From positions 447,454 to 511,453 of the forward strand of contig JAQTON010000001.1 in NCBI GenBank assembly GCA_028713325.1: a stretch of 64,000 nt of DNA, in the 5' to 3' direction. Shown piece after piece: positions 43,219 through 53,468 of the stretch. A program made the translations under genes and the position numbers. A model generated the notes under the pieces. That model searched no databases. It was not told the origin of the DNA and was given only the letters and a program-made list of their open reading frames with translations. The stretch comes from Candidatus Altimarinota bacterium (GTDB lineage: Bacteria > Patescibacteriota > Gracilibacteria > BD1-5 > UBA2023). Numbering within the stretch: the first letter of the stretch is position 1; every line of letters begins with the position of its first letter.

Positions 43219-43261
43219 TTGAAAATTATAAAATACATATATAATACATACTAAGTACATA
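43219..43261 (+). promoter_or_regulatory. brnTA promoter/operator
   Basis: TTGAAA (43219-43224), 15-base spacer, TATAAT (43240-43245). TACATA occurs at 43234, 43245 and 43256, exactly 11 bases apart, covering the -10 region up to 3 bases before the ATG. Such helical phasing suits cooperative binding by the ribbon-helix-helix antitoxin. Confidence 0.7.
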
Positions 43262-43264
43262 CTT

Positions 43265-43531
43265 ATGGAATATCTATTCTGATCTGAGAAAAATGAACAA
43301 CTAAAGAATGAGCGTGGTTTTTCTTTTGAGGATATTATCGTTGCTTTACAACAAGATGGATTGATTCACAGTGAAAAACATCCGAATGCATGAAAATATG
43401 AAAATCAACATGTACTTTATGTAAAAATGACTGATTGAATATATGTCGTTCCCTGTATTCTCTGAGAGGATGAGATATTTCTTAAAACCGCCTTCAGGAG
43501 TCGCGTAGCGACCAAAAAGTTTAATTCCTAA
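43265..43531 (+). CDS. brnT: BrnT-family toxin
   Basis: 88 residues with the BrnT/DUF4258-type pattern: KNEQLKNERGFSFEDIIVAL, HPNAGKYENQHVLYVKM, GIYVVPCIL, EIFLKTAFRSRVATKKF. The family has a RelE-like fold and cuts RNA. Four TGAs as Gly in 88 codons make it invisible to standard-code calling. It precedes the antitoxin by 11 bases, the usual brnT-brnA order. Confidence 0.88.
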
Positions 43532-43542
43532 TATTTTCTACT

Positions 43543-43869
43543 ATGATACAGACAAAAGACATAAAAATCCTCAAAGAGGATTATCTTACTGATGAAGAGC
43601 TTGCCTGAGAGGATAAGGAGACGAGAGATTTTATCAAGATGTCTGAACGGGGGGAGTTGGTTCCGAATACAGATCCAGAATTTCGGAATATGCTTATTGA
43701 AACAGCACACAATACTCCAATCTCTCGCAAATCTATCACTCTAAAACTTCGTACTCCAACGTACAATCGACTTCGTACTATAGCAGCAAAAGAAGGAGTC
43801 CCTTATCAGACGCTTATGAATAGCGTTTTGATGAAGTATACAGAGGGAAGATTGGTGGAGAAAAAGTAA
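43543..43869 (+). CDS. brnA: BrnA-family antitoxin
   Basis: 108 residues: an acidic toxin-binding N-terminus (TDEELAGEDKETRDFIKM) and a C-terminal ribbon-helix-helix region (RKSITLKLRTPTYNRLRTIAAKEGVPYQTLMNSVLMKYTEG). One TGA. It should bind BrnT and repress the operon through the TACATA repeats. Confidence 0.88.
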
Positions 43870-43890
43870 ATCTCTTTTGTGAAACGGGGG

Positions 43891-43917
43891 GAGGCTTGTA
43901 TGAGTTGTAGTGAGTAG
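43891..43917 (+). repeat. Direct repeat, second copy of the nrdA 3' end
   Basis: GAGGCTTGTATGAGTTGTAG and onward reads EACMSCSE plus TAG, the same tail as NrdA with its CxxC pair and its own stop. It bounds the brnTA cassette on the right. Confidence 0.75.
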
Positions 43918-43939
43918 TTCTTTATTATTAATAAAAAAT

Positions 43940-44761
43940 ATGTCATTTTTTCCAAAAGAATTTTTGAATAGTGTTGTTTCTATATCTCAACAAATAAAAA
44001 CGTTGGATCAGGAATGAACTGAAAAACTAATTTATAATATAATTGGTACAGGTTTTTTATTTTGAAAGGTACAATCGGATTGAAAATATAGTGTGTATCT
44101 TGTTACTAATAAACATGTAGTCAAAAATCAGACTTGAGAGTTATATGTGTCTATAAGAAAAAAGGATGGCACTTTTCAAAAAATCAAATTATTGACATCT
44201 GAAAATTGAAAATCATTATTCTTTTATCATAGTAAAGATGCTATTGATATAGCCGTTACTCGTTTCACAAACATATGATTCATTCAAGAAGAACAAATTT
44301 ATTTTTTTCAATCTGATAAAAATACTTATAGCAAGTCATTATTAATAAGTAATAATATAGGTGAATGAGACGGTGTATTCGTTTTTTGATATCCAGCAAG
44401 CTTAACCTGAAATTCTGAATTCCCGGTTGTTCGTCAAGGTATAATTGCTCAAATAAAACCATACTATGAGAATAGTAAAACGGATTATATTATAGATGCT
44501 TTTACATTTCCATGAAATAGCGGTTGACCGATTTTTATAAAACCAGAGATTTATTCAGTATGAAAAACTTCTATTAATAATGAATCTCGATTAATAGGGA
44601 TATTAAAGTCATACATACCATATCGTGAAAGTTTACAGAGTACACAAACATGAAATATATTAAGTATTCATGAAACAAATTCATGATTAACTTTAGTTGA
44701 AGGAGTAGATTCGATAATAGAAACAATAGAACAATGTGAACTTATTAATCCATTAATATAA
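43940..44761 (+). CDS. Trypsin-like serine protease
   Basis: 273 residues with an intact triad: H59 in VTNKHVV, D103 in DIAVT, and S194 in FPGNSGGPIF. IIGTGFLFG at the start and GYPASLTG before the Ser follow the HtrA/trypsin-like fold. No signal peptide or PDZ domain, so a cytoplasmic protease like those in some defence or stress systems. About 14 TGA glycines, two of them inside GNSGGP; no standard-code ORF of useful length exists here. It follows brnTA, 24 bases after the second nrdA-end repeat. Confidence 0.88.
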
Positions 44762-44782
44762 GATCTCTCTCTTTACTTTCTT

Positions 44783-44842
44783 ATGTCACACCCACCGAAA
44801 ATCATTGCGAAAAAATCACAGGAACTTATTGAAACGAAGTAA
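44783..44842 (+). CDS. Possible 19-residue minigene
   Basis: MSHPPKIIAKKSQELIETK, stop TAA. The stretch IIAKKSQELIE resembles IILKSAKNLIE of minigene B, and it also contains PP, but there is no copy of the promoter block. It may be chance. Confidence 0.2.
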   Translation: MSHPPKIIAKKSQELIETK

Positions 44843-44873
44843 AATTATTTTTGTATCCTCATCATAACAATGC

Positions 44874-46034
44874 ATGTCCCATCCATTTTTTAAATTCCTT
44901 TTTCTTCTCTTCCTTATGACTCCTGTATTTAATCTCTCTGCACAAACCAGCTCTTCTCTCTCGGTAGATTTGGACTCGGCACTCAGTAAAAAAACAGATA
45001 TCGTTCAGAAAGAGGCGTTTATAAAACTCGTCTCCGTAAGAGTTCAGACAAAGGTCGATGCACTCTTGAAACGGGGGAAAATTTCGGAGAAATTAACTCA
45101 GTTTACGGATATTCTCAATAATATAAGTATGCCCTTTTCTCTCCCGAGAGAAGCGGATATAACATCTCTGGATACAGATATTCGGGCGGGGAGAATCACT
45201 CTTCAGGCTCGTGCCAATGGTCCAACCCCTGTTTTTTACACTGGAAGCCTCCATGATATATTTGGGGGATCGACCGGGACGGGACTCCTTCTCGATGAAT
45301 ATAACCAGATTGATCCACTCGAGACAATTGCTCTTTCAGGGACGACATTTCAGATCGTAGGAATGAGTCTCGACCATGGAAATGTCATATATCAGGTGAC
45401 GATTCCCGATTATCCGTACGGGTCGGAAAAAGGGTACTTTATTGATGCTCGTTTCGTGGATATTGTTTGGTCGCCCCTCGCGACTCTTGCCCTCCGAGAA
45501 AAGCACTTGCCAGCCAAAGAAACTATTCTCGCAAACCTCCGTAATTCTCTTGGTCTCCCTTATATCTGGGGTGGAAACGTACCGACGGGAGTTCCGAAAC
45601 TTCTGGAGTACTACGCTCCAAAATGACTCGTGTCAGAGGAATTACGTGCGAAGTGGACATTTCGTTGAGTGGATTGTTCCGGACTTCTCTATGCGGCAAC
45701 CGAAGGATCTACACCTCGAAATACCTCAACTCTTGTGACTTCTGGAACTGGGATCGACATAGCAGGGAAGACGAGCGCGGAGATTGTCCTAATGCTTCAA
45801 CCCCTCGATGTCATCGCGTGGAAGGGACATATGATGATCGTTCTCAATAAGGATGAGGTTATCCAGAGTAGAGCCGACTATGGAACAGAAACTTCTGGAT
45901 TTCAGAATGGAGTGAAAATCAGCTCACTCAAAGAAGCACTCGATGAACTTCTCGTTTCACGCCTTCCTCTCAATTCTATAGACGATATGGTTCCGGAGGG
46001 GAAAAAGAAATTCGTCATCCGTCGATGGTATTAG
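44874..46034 (+). CDS. Secreted NlpC/P60 cell-wall hydrolase
   Basis: 386 residues: signal peptide (FLFLLFLMTPVFNLSAQ), an SH3-like middle part, and a C-terminal NlpC/P60 domain with LGLPYIWGGN, catalytic Cys in WTFRGVDCSGLLY, and His in VIAWKGHMMIVL. The family cleaves D-gamma-glutamyl-diaminopimelate bonds in peptidoglycan stems. TGAs at about 45624 and 45666 give Gly, the second directly before VDCSG, so a standard-code call loses the active site. Confidence 0.9.
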
Positions 46035-46063
46035 TATTTATTTATCTTAGTTCCTCTCTTTTT

Positions 46064-46588
46064 ATGAACATTCTTCCGGCTCAGATAAACGAATTTAAGA
46101 TATCCGCAACACTCATTCCCAATCAGCAAATCATAGAACTCCTTCGTCTTTCGTTCCTCCATTTCTATCCGGAAGACGAGAAAAATTCTTCCAAATATGA
46201 CTCGAGTATCAGTACTGTTTTCTCGGAATCATTCGCGAATGCCGTCGATGTCTTTTCCCGAGATTTAAAAAATACGGGAGAGCAGGACTGTATTCTCATA
46301 GATGTTTTCTGAAATATCCGTTCGGATTTTCTCGATATGGTTATACGATGGATAAATCCTCCAAAAACACAGAGAAATGAATTTCAGAATGAACTTCGTT
46401 CTTGTCTTCAGGAACAACTTTCAGAAGGGTTTATTCTTATGAAAAACACGAAAATACATAGGGAGAAACGACAGACGGTTCTCTCTCTGATAGAAATCAC
46501 TCCGAAAACGGAGGAAGAAAAGCCCGGAGATACTATCCATACGATAGGGGTGATGACTTCAGAAGCAATGAAGTGAATACTCACATAA
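46064..46588 (+). CDS. Hypothetical protein between NlpC/P60 and NrdB
   Basis: 174 residues, acidic, mixed alpha/beta: IIELLRLSFLHFYPEDEK, EQDCILIDVFGNIRSDFLDMVIRWI, QTVLSLIEITPKTEEEKPG. TGAs at about 46312 and 46574 encode Gly. ATG 46064 is chosen over an upstream start that would overlap the NlpC/P60 gene. The LIEI/VMT strings are reminiscent of small regulatory folds but no family is recognised. Confidence 0.6.
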
Positions 46589-46610
46589 TTTTATAAAAAA
46601 ACTCTTTTCT

Positions 46611-47666
46611 ATGACACAATGGGATATGCATGCCATGCACCAAAATCTCCTCTTCAATCCACAAGGGAAAGATGAAGTGGAAATCCGAACGATTATCAAA
46701 GGCTCGACGACAGGGCTTTTCAACCTGAATGCCGTCAAATACCCGTGGGCGAAATCGCTCTATCAAGTGATGATAGGGAATTTCTGGGTTCCGGAAAAAA
46801 TCTCGGGATTGAAGGACGATGCCCGGATGTTTCATAGTGATTTGACCGCCGAAGAACAACGGGCATACAAGGGAATTCTCTCTTTTCTCATATTTCTCGA
46901 TTCTATTCAGACCGTCAATCTTCCGCATTTTTCGGATTTTATCACCTCTCCGGAAGTGAATTTGATTCTCTCGATTCAGACTTTTCAAGAGGCAATCCAT
47001 TCTCAGTCGTATGCGACTATTCTCGAATCGGTCGTAGACAGCCACGAACGGGATGAAATCTATTATTTTTGGCGATCCGATAAGATACTGCTTGAACGAA
47101 ACAAATATATCGGTCAAATATATCAGGGTTTCATCGACCAGCCATCAGACGAAAATTTCTTTCGCGGAATCGTCGCAAATTTCCTTCTTGAATCGATCTA
47201 TTTTTACAATGGGTTTGCCTTCTTTGATACGCTCGTGGATCATATGAAGATGCCCGCAACGGGACGAATGATCGCCTATATTCGCCGAGACGAACTCACT
47301 CATATCACGATATTTGCCAATATTATTAAGGAGATTAAACGGGAATTTCCGGAAATCTACAACGAAAAAGTGATTCTCGACATGATGGAGATAGCAGTGA
47401 AACAGGAGATCGAGTGGAGTACCCATATCCTCGGGAATCGAATCCCGGGAATCAACGGACAGACAACCGCCGAATACACGAAATGGCTTGCAGACCAGCG
47501 ACTCGGTATGCTCGGGATCGCTCCGCTCTACAAGGAAGTTATCACCAATCCCTACAAACACCTCGAACGCCTTCAAGATCCGAACTCTGATAAGAGCAAT
47601 TTTTTTGAATCCACCGTCGTAAATTATACCCAATCCACGAGTATGAACGGAAGTTGGGAATTTTAG
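46611..47666 (+). CDS. nrdB: Class I ribonucleotide reductase beta subunit
   Basis: 351 residues of the diiron ferritin-like fold that supplies the radical to NrdA. Metal ligands lie in LDSIQ, FQEAIHSQSY (Glu and His; the Tyr seven residues after the Glu matches the radical Tyr122 of E. coli), LLESIYF and RRDELTH. It ends with the flexible tail TQSTSMNGSWEF, which docks to NrdA. No TGA codon. The retained Tyr supports a class Ia-type cofactor. Confidence 0.95.
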   Translation: MTQWDMHAMHQNLLFNPQGKDEVEIRTIIKGSTTGLFNLNAVKYPWAKSLYQVMIGNFWVPEKISGLKDDARMFHSDLTAEEQRAYKGILSFLIFLDSIQTVNLPHFSDFITSPEVNLILSIQTFQEAIHSQSYATILESVVDSHERDEIYYFWRSDKILLERNKYIGQIYQGFIDQPSDENFFRGIVANFLLESIYFYNGFAFFDTLVDHMKMPATGRMIAYIRRDELTHITIFANIIKEIKREFPEIYNEKVILDMMEIAVKQEIEWSTHILGNRIPGINGQTTAEYTKWLADQRLGMLGIAPLYKEVITNPYKHLERLQDPNSDKSNFFESTVVNYTQSTSMNGSWEF

Positions 47667-47725
47667 TTGACAAAATAGGGAATTTTAGTACAAAGTGAAG
47701 GTCTATAATTCTTATAAAAATAGTT

Positions 47726-48214
47726 ATGTCTTCAAAAACACCACTCTTCATCCTTATCGCCGCTATGGCGGACAATCGGGTTATCGGCAACAAGGGACAG
47801 CTTCCGTGGCATCTTCCTGAGGATCTCCAGAACTTCAAGCGTCTGACTACCGGAGGAACTATTGTTATGGGACGAAAAACTTTTGAGTCCATCGGGCGAC
47901 CGCTTCCAAATAGGCGAAATATCGTGCTCTCTTCGCAAGGAATTGAAAAAGAGGGGATAGAGATATTCCGTTCCATAGATGCAATGATTCAAATTCTTCA
48001 AAAAGAATGAATAGACAAGGTATTTATAATAGGTGGACAGAAAATATACGAGGAATTCCTGAACGTACAGGTCGTTGATGAAGTATGGCTGAGTAAAGTA
48101 CCGGGTCATTATGAGGGGGATACTTTTCTGATAGAATTTGAAAAAGACTTCGAGCAACAGGAAACGGAGCAATTCGAAACTTTTCAATTTTTACGATATA
48201 CAAAAAAGTTTTAG
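47726..48214 (+). CDS. folA: Dihydrofolate reductase
   Basis: 162 residues: [31 protein letters not shown] (NADPH loop and the WHLPED active-site region with catalytic Asp/Glu), [17 protein letters not shown] and [13 protein letters not shown]. It reduces dihydrofolate to tetrahydrofolate for thymidylate and one-carbon metabolism. TGA at about 48008 is Gly. It lies 59 bases after nrdB, so DNA-precursor genes cluster. Confidence 0.95.
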
Positions 48215-48287
48215 AGTACCGAAACTTGCACTCTCTCCCAAAAAACATATACTCACTTCAAATGATATCCGACATCCATTGCCATTT

Positions 48288-48968
48288 ATGAACTATTTTG
48301 ATCAAGTTTTTTTTGGAAAATATCTTCGAGAGGGGGAAGATCTTGTTTTCGTGTGTCATAGGCATCCGCTTCTCATAATAGATCGTATCATCGTTACGCT
48401 CTTTGTGGGACTCGCCCTTCCGACATTTTTTTATTACAATGATTCTTTTTCTCTTCAAACTCTTGTTCCTTTCCTGTATTTTGAAACCTATGCGGTTATT
48501 CTCTACCTCTTCCTTGTATACAAGATATTTGACTGGTATAACGATGTATGGCTCATAACCGATCTCTGAGTGATTGATATCGATTGGGATATATTCGCAC
48601 GACATGTCATTTATATCGATTACCATGATATAAAGGGTTCTGAGATTCAGACTCATTCTTTCTGGGATTCTTTCTTTCATAAAGGTGATGTTATCCTCTA
48701 TACTGCCGGAGACGGAGAAGATTTCGTTCTTGAGTGAGCAGAAAACCCTCATGATATTTCCGATCATATTGAGGAAGTTATACAGGAGATAGCCGAAAAG
48801 AAAGAATACGAAGACAAAGCACCGATGGAGCTCCTCCTTCATACTCTCACAGAAGTGGTGCGTGATCATCTCGAGGGAAATACTCGCCAGAACCCCGGAA
48901 AAGAATTGGAAGAAGAGGAGGAATTGGAACGAGTTCTTACAAAAAAAGGGACTATAGACCTCCGATAA
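48288..48968 (+). CDS. Membrane protein with bacterial PH-like domain
   Basis: 226 residues: two TM helices (about residues 30-47 and 60-80), the bPH pattern WYNDVWLITDLGVIDIDWDIFARHVIYIDYHDIKGSEIQ, and an acidic C-terminal helix. Two TGAs as Gly (after ITDL and VLE). ATG 48288 is chosen at MNYFDQVF since the frame upstream overlaps folA. Related YdbS-like proteins are membrane-associated with unknown role. Confidence 0.7.
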
Positions 48969-48987
48969 ATTTTTTTGTAAAAAACTT

Positions 48988-49016
48988 TTGGCGTTTCCAT
49001 TTATTTTGCATATAAT
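48988..49016 (+). promoter_or_regulatory. Promoter of HPF-like gene
   Basis: TTGGCG (48988-48993), 17-base spacer, TATAAT (49011-49016). The short 5' leader contains a hairpin TTGCAG / CTGCAA (49023-49039). Confidence 0.6.
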
Positions 49017-49066
49017 AACTTCTTGCAGTTCATCTGCAATGGAAATATCTTTTAACCCTTAGTTCT

Positions 49067-49369
49067 ATGAAACTCGAAAAAAAAATACAGCTTAAGAATC
49101 TCGAACATGACAGAAAAGTAGTGGAGCGTCTCGTAGAGGAAAACCTTTCCGGTAAACTCGACAAATACCTCAAGAAACTTGACGGAGAGGATGTTGAAGG
49201 AGAGATATCTTTCGTTCTCGAAGAGAATAAAATCGGTCGTTTCAACGGAACTCTCAATGTTTCTATCGATGGGAAAACATTTCATTATGAACGAGAAGAT
49301 TTCAAAAAACTCGACGATCTCATTAATCACCTTTTTGATCACCTCAAAGAAGATTTGAGTAATAAATAA
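49067..49369 (+). CDS. Ribosome hibernation factor-like protein (short HPF/RaiA)
   Basis: 100 residues: VVERLVEENLSGKLDKYLKKL, then strands EGEISFVLEENKIGRFNGTLNVSIDGKTFHYERED and a final helix FKKLDDLINHLFDHLKEDL. This beta-alpha-beta-beta-beta-alpha order and the VSIDGKTFHYERED strand fit the short HPF family that silences ribosomes at rest, though identity is low. No TGA. Own promoter and terminator. Confidence 0.7.
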   Translation: MKLEKKIQLKNLEHDRKVVERLVEENLSGKLDKYLKKLDGEDVEGEISFVLEENKIGRFNGTLNVSIDGKTFHYEREDFKKLDDLINHLFDHLKEDLSNK

Positions 49370-49390
49370 TTCACGAAAAAAGTACGCATT

Positions 49391-49425
49391 CGTCATTCCG
49401 AAACAAGTTCAGAATGACGTTTTTT
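49391..49425 (+). terminator. Intrinsic terminator
   Basis: CGTCATTC / GAATGACG stem followed by six Ts. The stem is of the widespread CGTCATTCCGA palindrome type, as in the fold-back repeat at 55797. Confidence 0.85.
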
Positions 49426-49447
49426 AAAAATTACAACATCATTTTCC

Positions 49448-50632
49448 ATGACTATATTTTTCGGTATCATTCTCGCACTTCTTATATTCTCCGTTATCGT
49501 ATTCTTTCACGAGCTCGGGCACTTCGGTATGGCAAAGAGGTTCGGTGTCAAAGTGGATGAATTTGGAATCGGCATTCCTCCTCGTGCGAAGCAAGTATGG
49601 AAAGATAAAAGCGGGACTATTTATACCTTCAACTGGTTGCCTATCGGAGGGTTCGTAAAGATGAAAGGAGAAGAAATGAACGAAACGGGAGCACATGACA
49701 AGGATTCTCTCGCAAGCAAGAATTTCTGGCAACAATCAACGGTAATACTCGCGGGAGTTATTATGAATTTCTTTTTTGCCTTTGTGATTTTTTCCACTCT
49801 TTTCATGGTCGGAGTCGAACCGCTCGGAATCAATACGAAATTTCAGACTCAGACCGAAACAAAACTCATCCCTTCTTTTGATGAGGCAGTTCGCATCGGA
49901 CTCGTAAAAACCGATGGAATTATCCTCTCTCCGCTTACCGGAAGTATCGCAGAAAAATCGGGAATTTTGGATGGAGATATCCTTCTCTCCATCGATGGAA
50001 AAAACATTCAGAGTCCCGAAAACATGATTACGAAGGTGAAAGAATCGACAATCGCCATGAATTTCGTCGTACGATGAAGTGGGGGAGTGCGAACCCTTTC
50101 AGTGACCCCCGAGGACGGGAAAGTGGGAAGTTACGTGGGATACAATGTCACTGAAATCCGTAAGGACTTTCGGTATAGATACGGTTTTTTCGAATCCATA
50201 CAAGAAGGGGGAATCGAAACCTATAAACAGTCAGCGATGACCCTCGAACTTCTCGGAAGTCTTGTGAAGAGAATTATTACTCCTCGAGTTCCTACGGAGC
50301 GAACCGAAGCGGTACAGAGTCTCGGTGGACCGATTGCCATCGGAAACCTCTTCGTGAACCTCCTCGATGCGAAAGTGGCATCTTCCGTGATTCTTCTTAT
50401 TGCGGCTCTCATAAGCATCAATCTCGGAGTCTTCAACCTTCTCCCGTTTCCCGCTCTCGATGGCGGACGATTCGTATTTCTCATCATTCATCGAGTCGTT
50501 GGTATTTTTTCCAAGAAAAAAGCACTTCAAGGAAAGATCGAAAGTTCTATCCATATCGCTGGCTTCTCGCTCCTGATACTTCTGAGTATATTTGTTGCCT
50601 ATCAGGATATAGTGAAAATTATACTTAAATAA
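49448..50632 (+). CDS. rseP: Site-2 protease, RseP/M50 family
   Basis: 394-residue intramembrane zinc protease: HELGH in TM1 (VIVFFHELGHFGMAK), a PDZ domain (GSIAEKSGILDGDILLSIDGKNI), and the second metal motif LLPFPALDGGRF near the C-terminus. It cleaves membrane-bound substrates such as anti-sigma factors or leftover signal peptides. TGA at about 50075 (VVRGSGGVRTL) is Gly. Same direction as hpf. Confidence 0.93.
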
Positions 50633-50664
50633 ACTGATTCTTTTATATTTTTAATACATTTCAT

Positions 50665-50853
50665 ATGTTTTCTGGTAATAATCAAAATAGAGCACCCCTT
50701 CCCGAATCTACAGTAATTCAAATAAAATGTTTCCATAATGAACGAATCGAGTGTCCACATACTTTCAATAGAGAAAAATGAGAATGTTTGGTAACAAATT
50801 GTATACTGAGAAGTGCAGAAAATGTTATTGGAATTCTTTGAAAAAGATTCTAA
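50665..50853 (+). CDS. Small Cys-containing protein
   Basis: 62 residues, MFSGNNQNRAPLPESTVIQI with cysteines in IKCFHNERIECPHTF and GECLVTNCIL, plus two histidines, which could form a small zinc site. Two TGAs as Gly. It lies between rseP and tgt. No family recognised. Confidence 0.5.
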
Positions 50854-50874
50854 TTCTCTTATTTGAATTTCTTT

Positions 50875-50901
50875 TTTACAATCAGTCTTTTTCTATATAA
50901 T
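50875..50901 (+). promoter_or_regulatory. Promoter of tgt
   Basis: TTTACA (50875-50880), 15-base spacer, TATAAT (50896-50901), 36 bases before the ATG. Spacer is short. Confidence 0.5.
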
Positions 50902-50925
50902 ACGGTTCTTTAAAAGTTATCCTAA

Positions 50926-52122
<1,197 letters not shown>

Positions 52123-52139
52123 TGGGTAAGTTTTATCTC

Positions 52140-52175
52140 AAAAAAGCGGTTATCCACAGGATATTCGCTTTTTTG
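52140..52175 (+). terminator. Terminator of tgt
   Basis: AAAAAAGCG / CGCTTTTTT with an inner ATCC / GGAT stem, 17 bases after the tgt stop. Confidence 0.8.
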
Positions 52176-52279
52176 TTGCATTTTTAAAAGAAAACTGTAC
52201 TATTCCTGTGCCAAATTATTGTTTTAGTTTATTTTTGCTATTTTTTTAATTAAAAAATCAAATAAGAAATGGGAAGATT

Positions 52280-52430
52280 GGAGTAATTATCCTTTCTATC
52301 GTTTCTTGTTTGATTTATCAGCAAAAACCCTAGAACAATAGTTTGGCGACTAACGGATAATTACTCCATTTTTGTTGCCAAAAACATCAAAATACGGACG
52401 ATTATCTGAATGATGGTCGTTTTTTTTTAT
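52280..52430 (+). ncRNA. Candidate structured RNA ending in a terminator
   Basis: In the 390-base gap between tgt and the fibre gene, GGAGTAATTATCC (52280-52292) pairs exactly with 52355-52367. After 30 bases a second hairpin (ACGATTATC / GATGGTCGT, 52398-52420) is followed by nine Ts. Upstream AT-rich DNA has no clear promoter. It could be a leader or a small RNA. Confidence 0.4.
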
Positions 52431-52513
52431 TATTTTTCAAAACGAAACTTGAAATCCAAAAAAAAAAACGATAATGGCTTTAGTTTTGTTTCTATTTTCT
52501 CATCTTTCTCTTT

Positions 52514-53431
52514 ATGAAATCTCTTTCTTTCTGGAAGAAATCAGTGTATTCTGGGTTGGTATTTTTTGGTACGGTTGTAGTACTTACTGTAGGATATGCG
52601 GTATGGAATAGTCCGTATGTTATGAGTACTGTGGGTTCTGGAAGTGGATTGACAGCTAATGGATGGAATGCTCTGGTAAATAACATTGATGACCTGAATA
52701 GTAGATTATCGAATCTTTCTTTCTCTGGAGGGAATGTAGGGGTTGGGACGACGAGTCCAGGGACAAGGTTAGATACTCATATTCAAACAACACAAAATAT
52801 AGCTGGAACTGTTGCAAATTCATATCCGATTGCTTCATTTTTAAATGAATCGAGTGCTTCTTCTGGGATACGAGGTCTTGAAATAGGAGCCCCTACAAGC
52901 GGGATTGTATCACCTGTCTATTTAAAAATTAGTGGTACAAGTAGTCGATTTTCTCTATTAAATCAGAGTAATGTGGAGAATTTGACAGTATTAGATAATG
53001 GTAATGTAGGAATTGGAAATCCAAATCCTGGTGCAAAATTGGATGTAGTGGGTGAATTAAGAGTTAATGGGGCTGTTTATAAAACACAGAACTTAGTACT
53101 TCCCGCAAATACAACAAAAACTCTAAAAGTTGATATTGCAGGAAGTTATGGTTTTTATGAAATAAAAGTCGCTGGATATGTTTCTAGTGGTGGAGGAAGT
53201 TGTTTAATTGCATGGACGGATGGTGGTCATGGTGGTGGAACAATTTACCATCAACTTCAGGAAACAGCAAGAATTACTCAAGGAAATCCTGTGCTTGGTG
53301 CCATTACAAAGACTCCATCAGGAGGATCTATTTCTCTTCAGAATACGAGTATCACCACGCCTTTAGTCTTACTTATTACTGTCATTTCAAATAATTCTTT
53401 AGGAGAAACATCTTTTGCAGTACTTGAGTAA
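52514..53431 (+). CDS. Fibre-like surface protein, paralog of 10989-11642
   Basis: 305 residues. Signal-anchor (YSGLVFFGTVVVLTVGYAVW), then SGSGLTANGWNALVNNIDDLNSRL, NLSFSGGNVGVGTTSPGTRL and a second GNVGIGNPNPGAKLDVVGELRVNGAVY repeat, then a C-terminal beta domain (KTLKVDIAGSYGFYEIKVAGYVSSGGG). This is the trimeric-fibre style of phage tails and surface appendages. No TGA codon; Gly uses GGA/GGT. Shares the anchor and first repeat with the other copy 41 kb away. Confidence 0.75.
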   Translation: MKSLSFWKKSVYSGLVFFGTVVVLTVGYAVWNSPYVMSTVGSGSGLTANGWNALVNNIDDLNSRLSNLSFSGGNVGVGTTSPGTRLDTHIQTTQNIAGTVANSYPIASFLNESSASSGIRGLEIGAPTSGIVSPVYLKISGTSSRFSLLNQSNVENLTVLDNGNVGIGNPNPGAKLDVVGELRVNGAVYKTQNLVLPANTTKTLKVDIAGSYGFYEIKVAGYVSSGGGSCLIAWTDGGHGGGTIYHQLQETARITQGNPVLGAITKTPSGGSISLQNTSITTPLVLLITVISNNSLGETSFAVLE

Positions 53432-53468
53432 AAAATTCAGATGAGATATATATATAAATAATTAAAAT

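Noticed and set aside
41547-43238. A 563-codon minus-strand frame
   Set aside because: Antisense of nrdA, whose plus-strand motifs are unambiguous.
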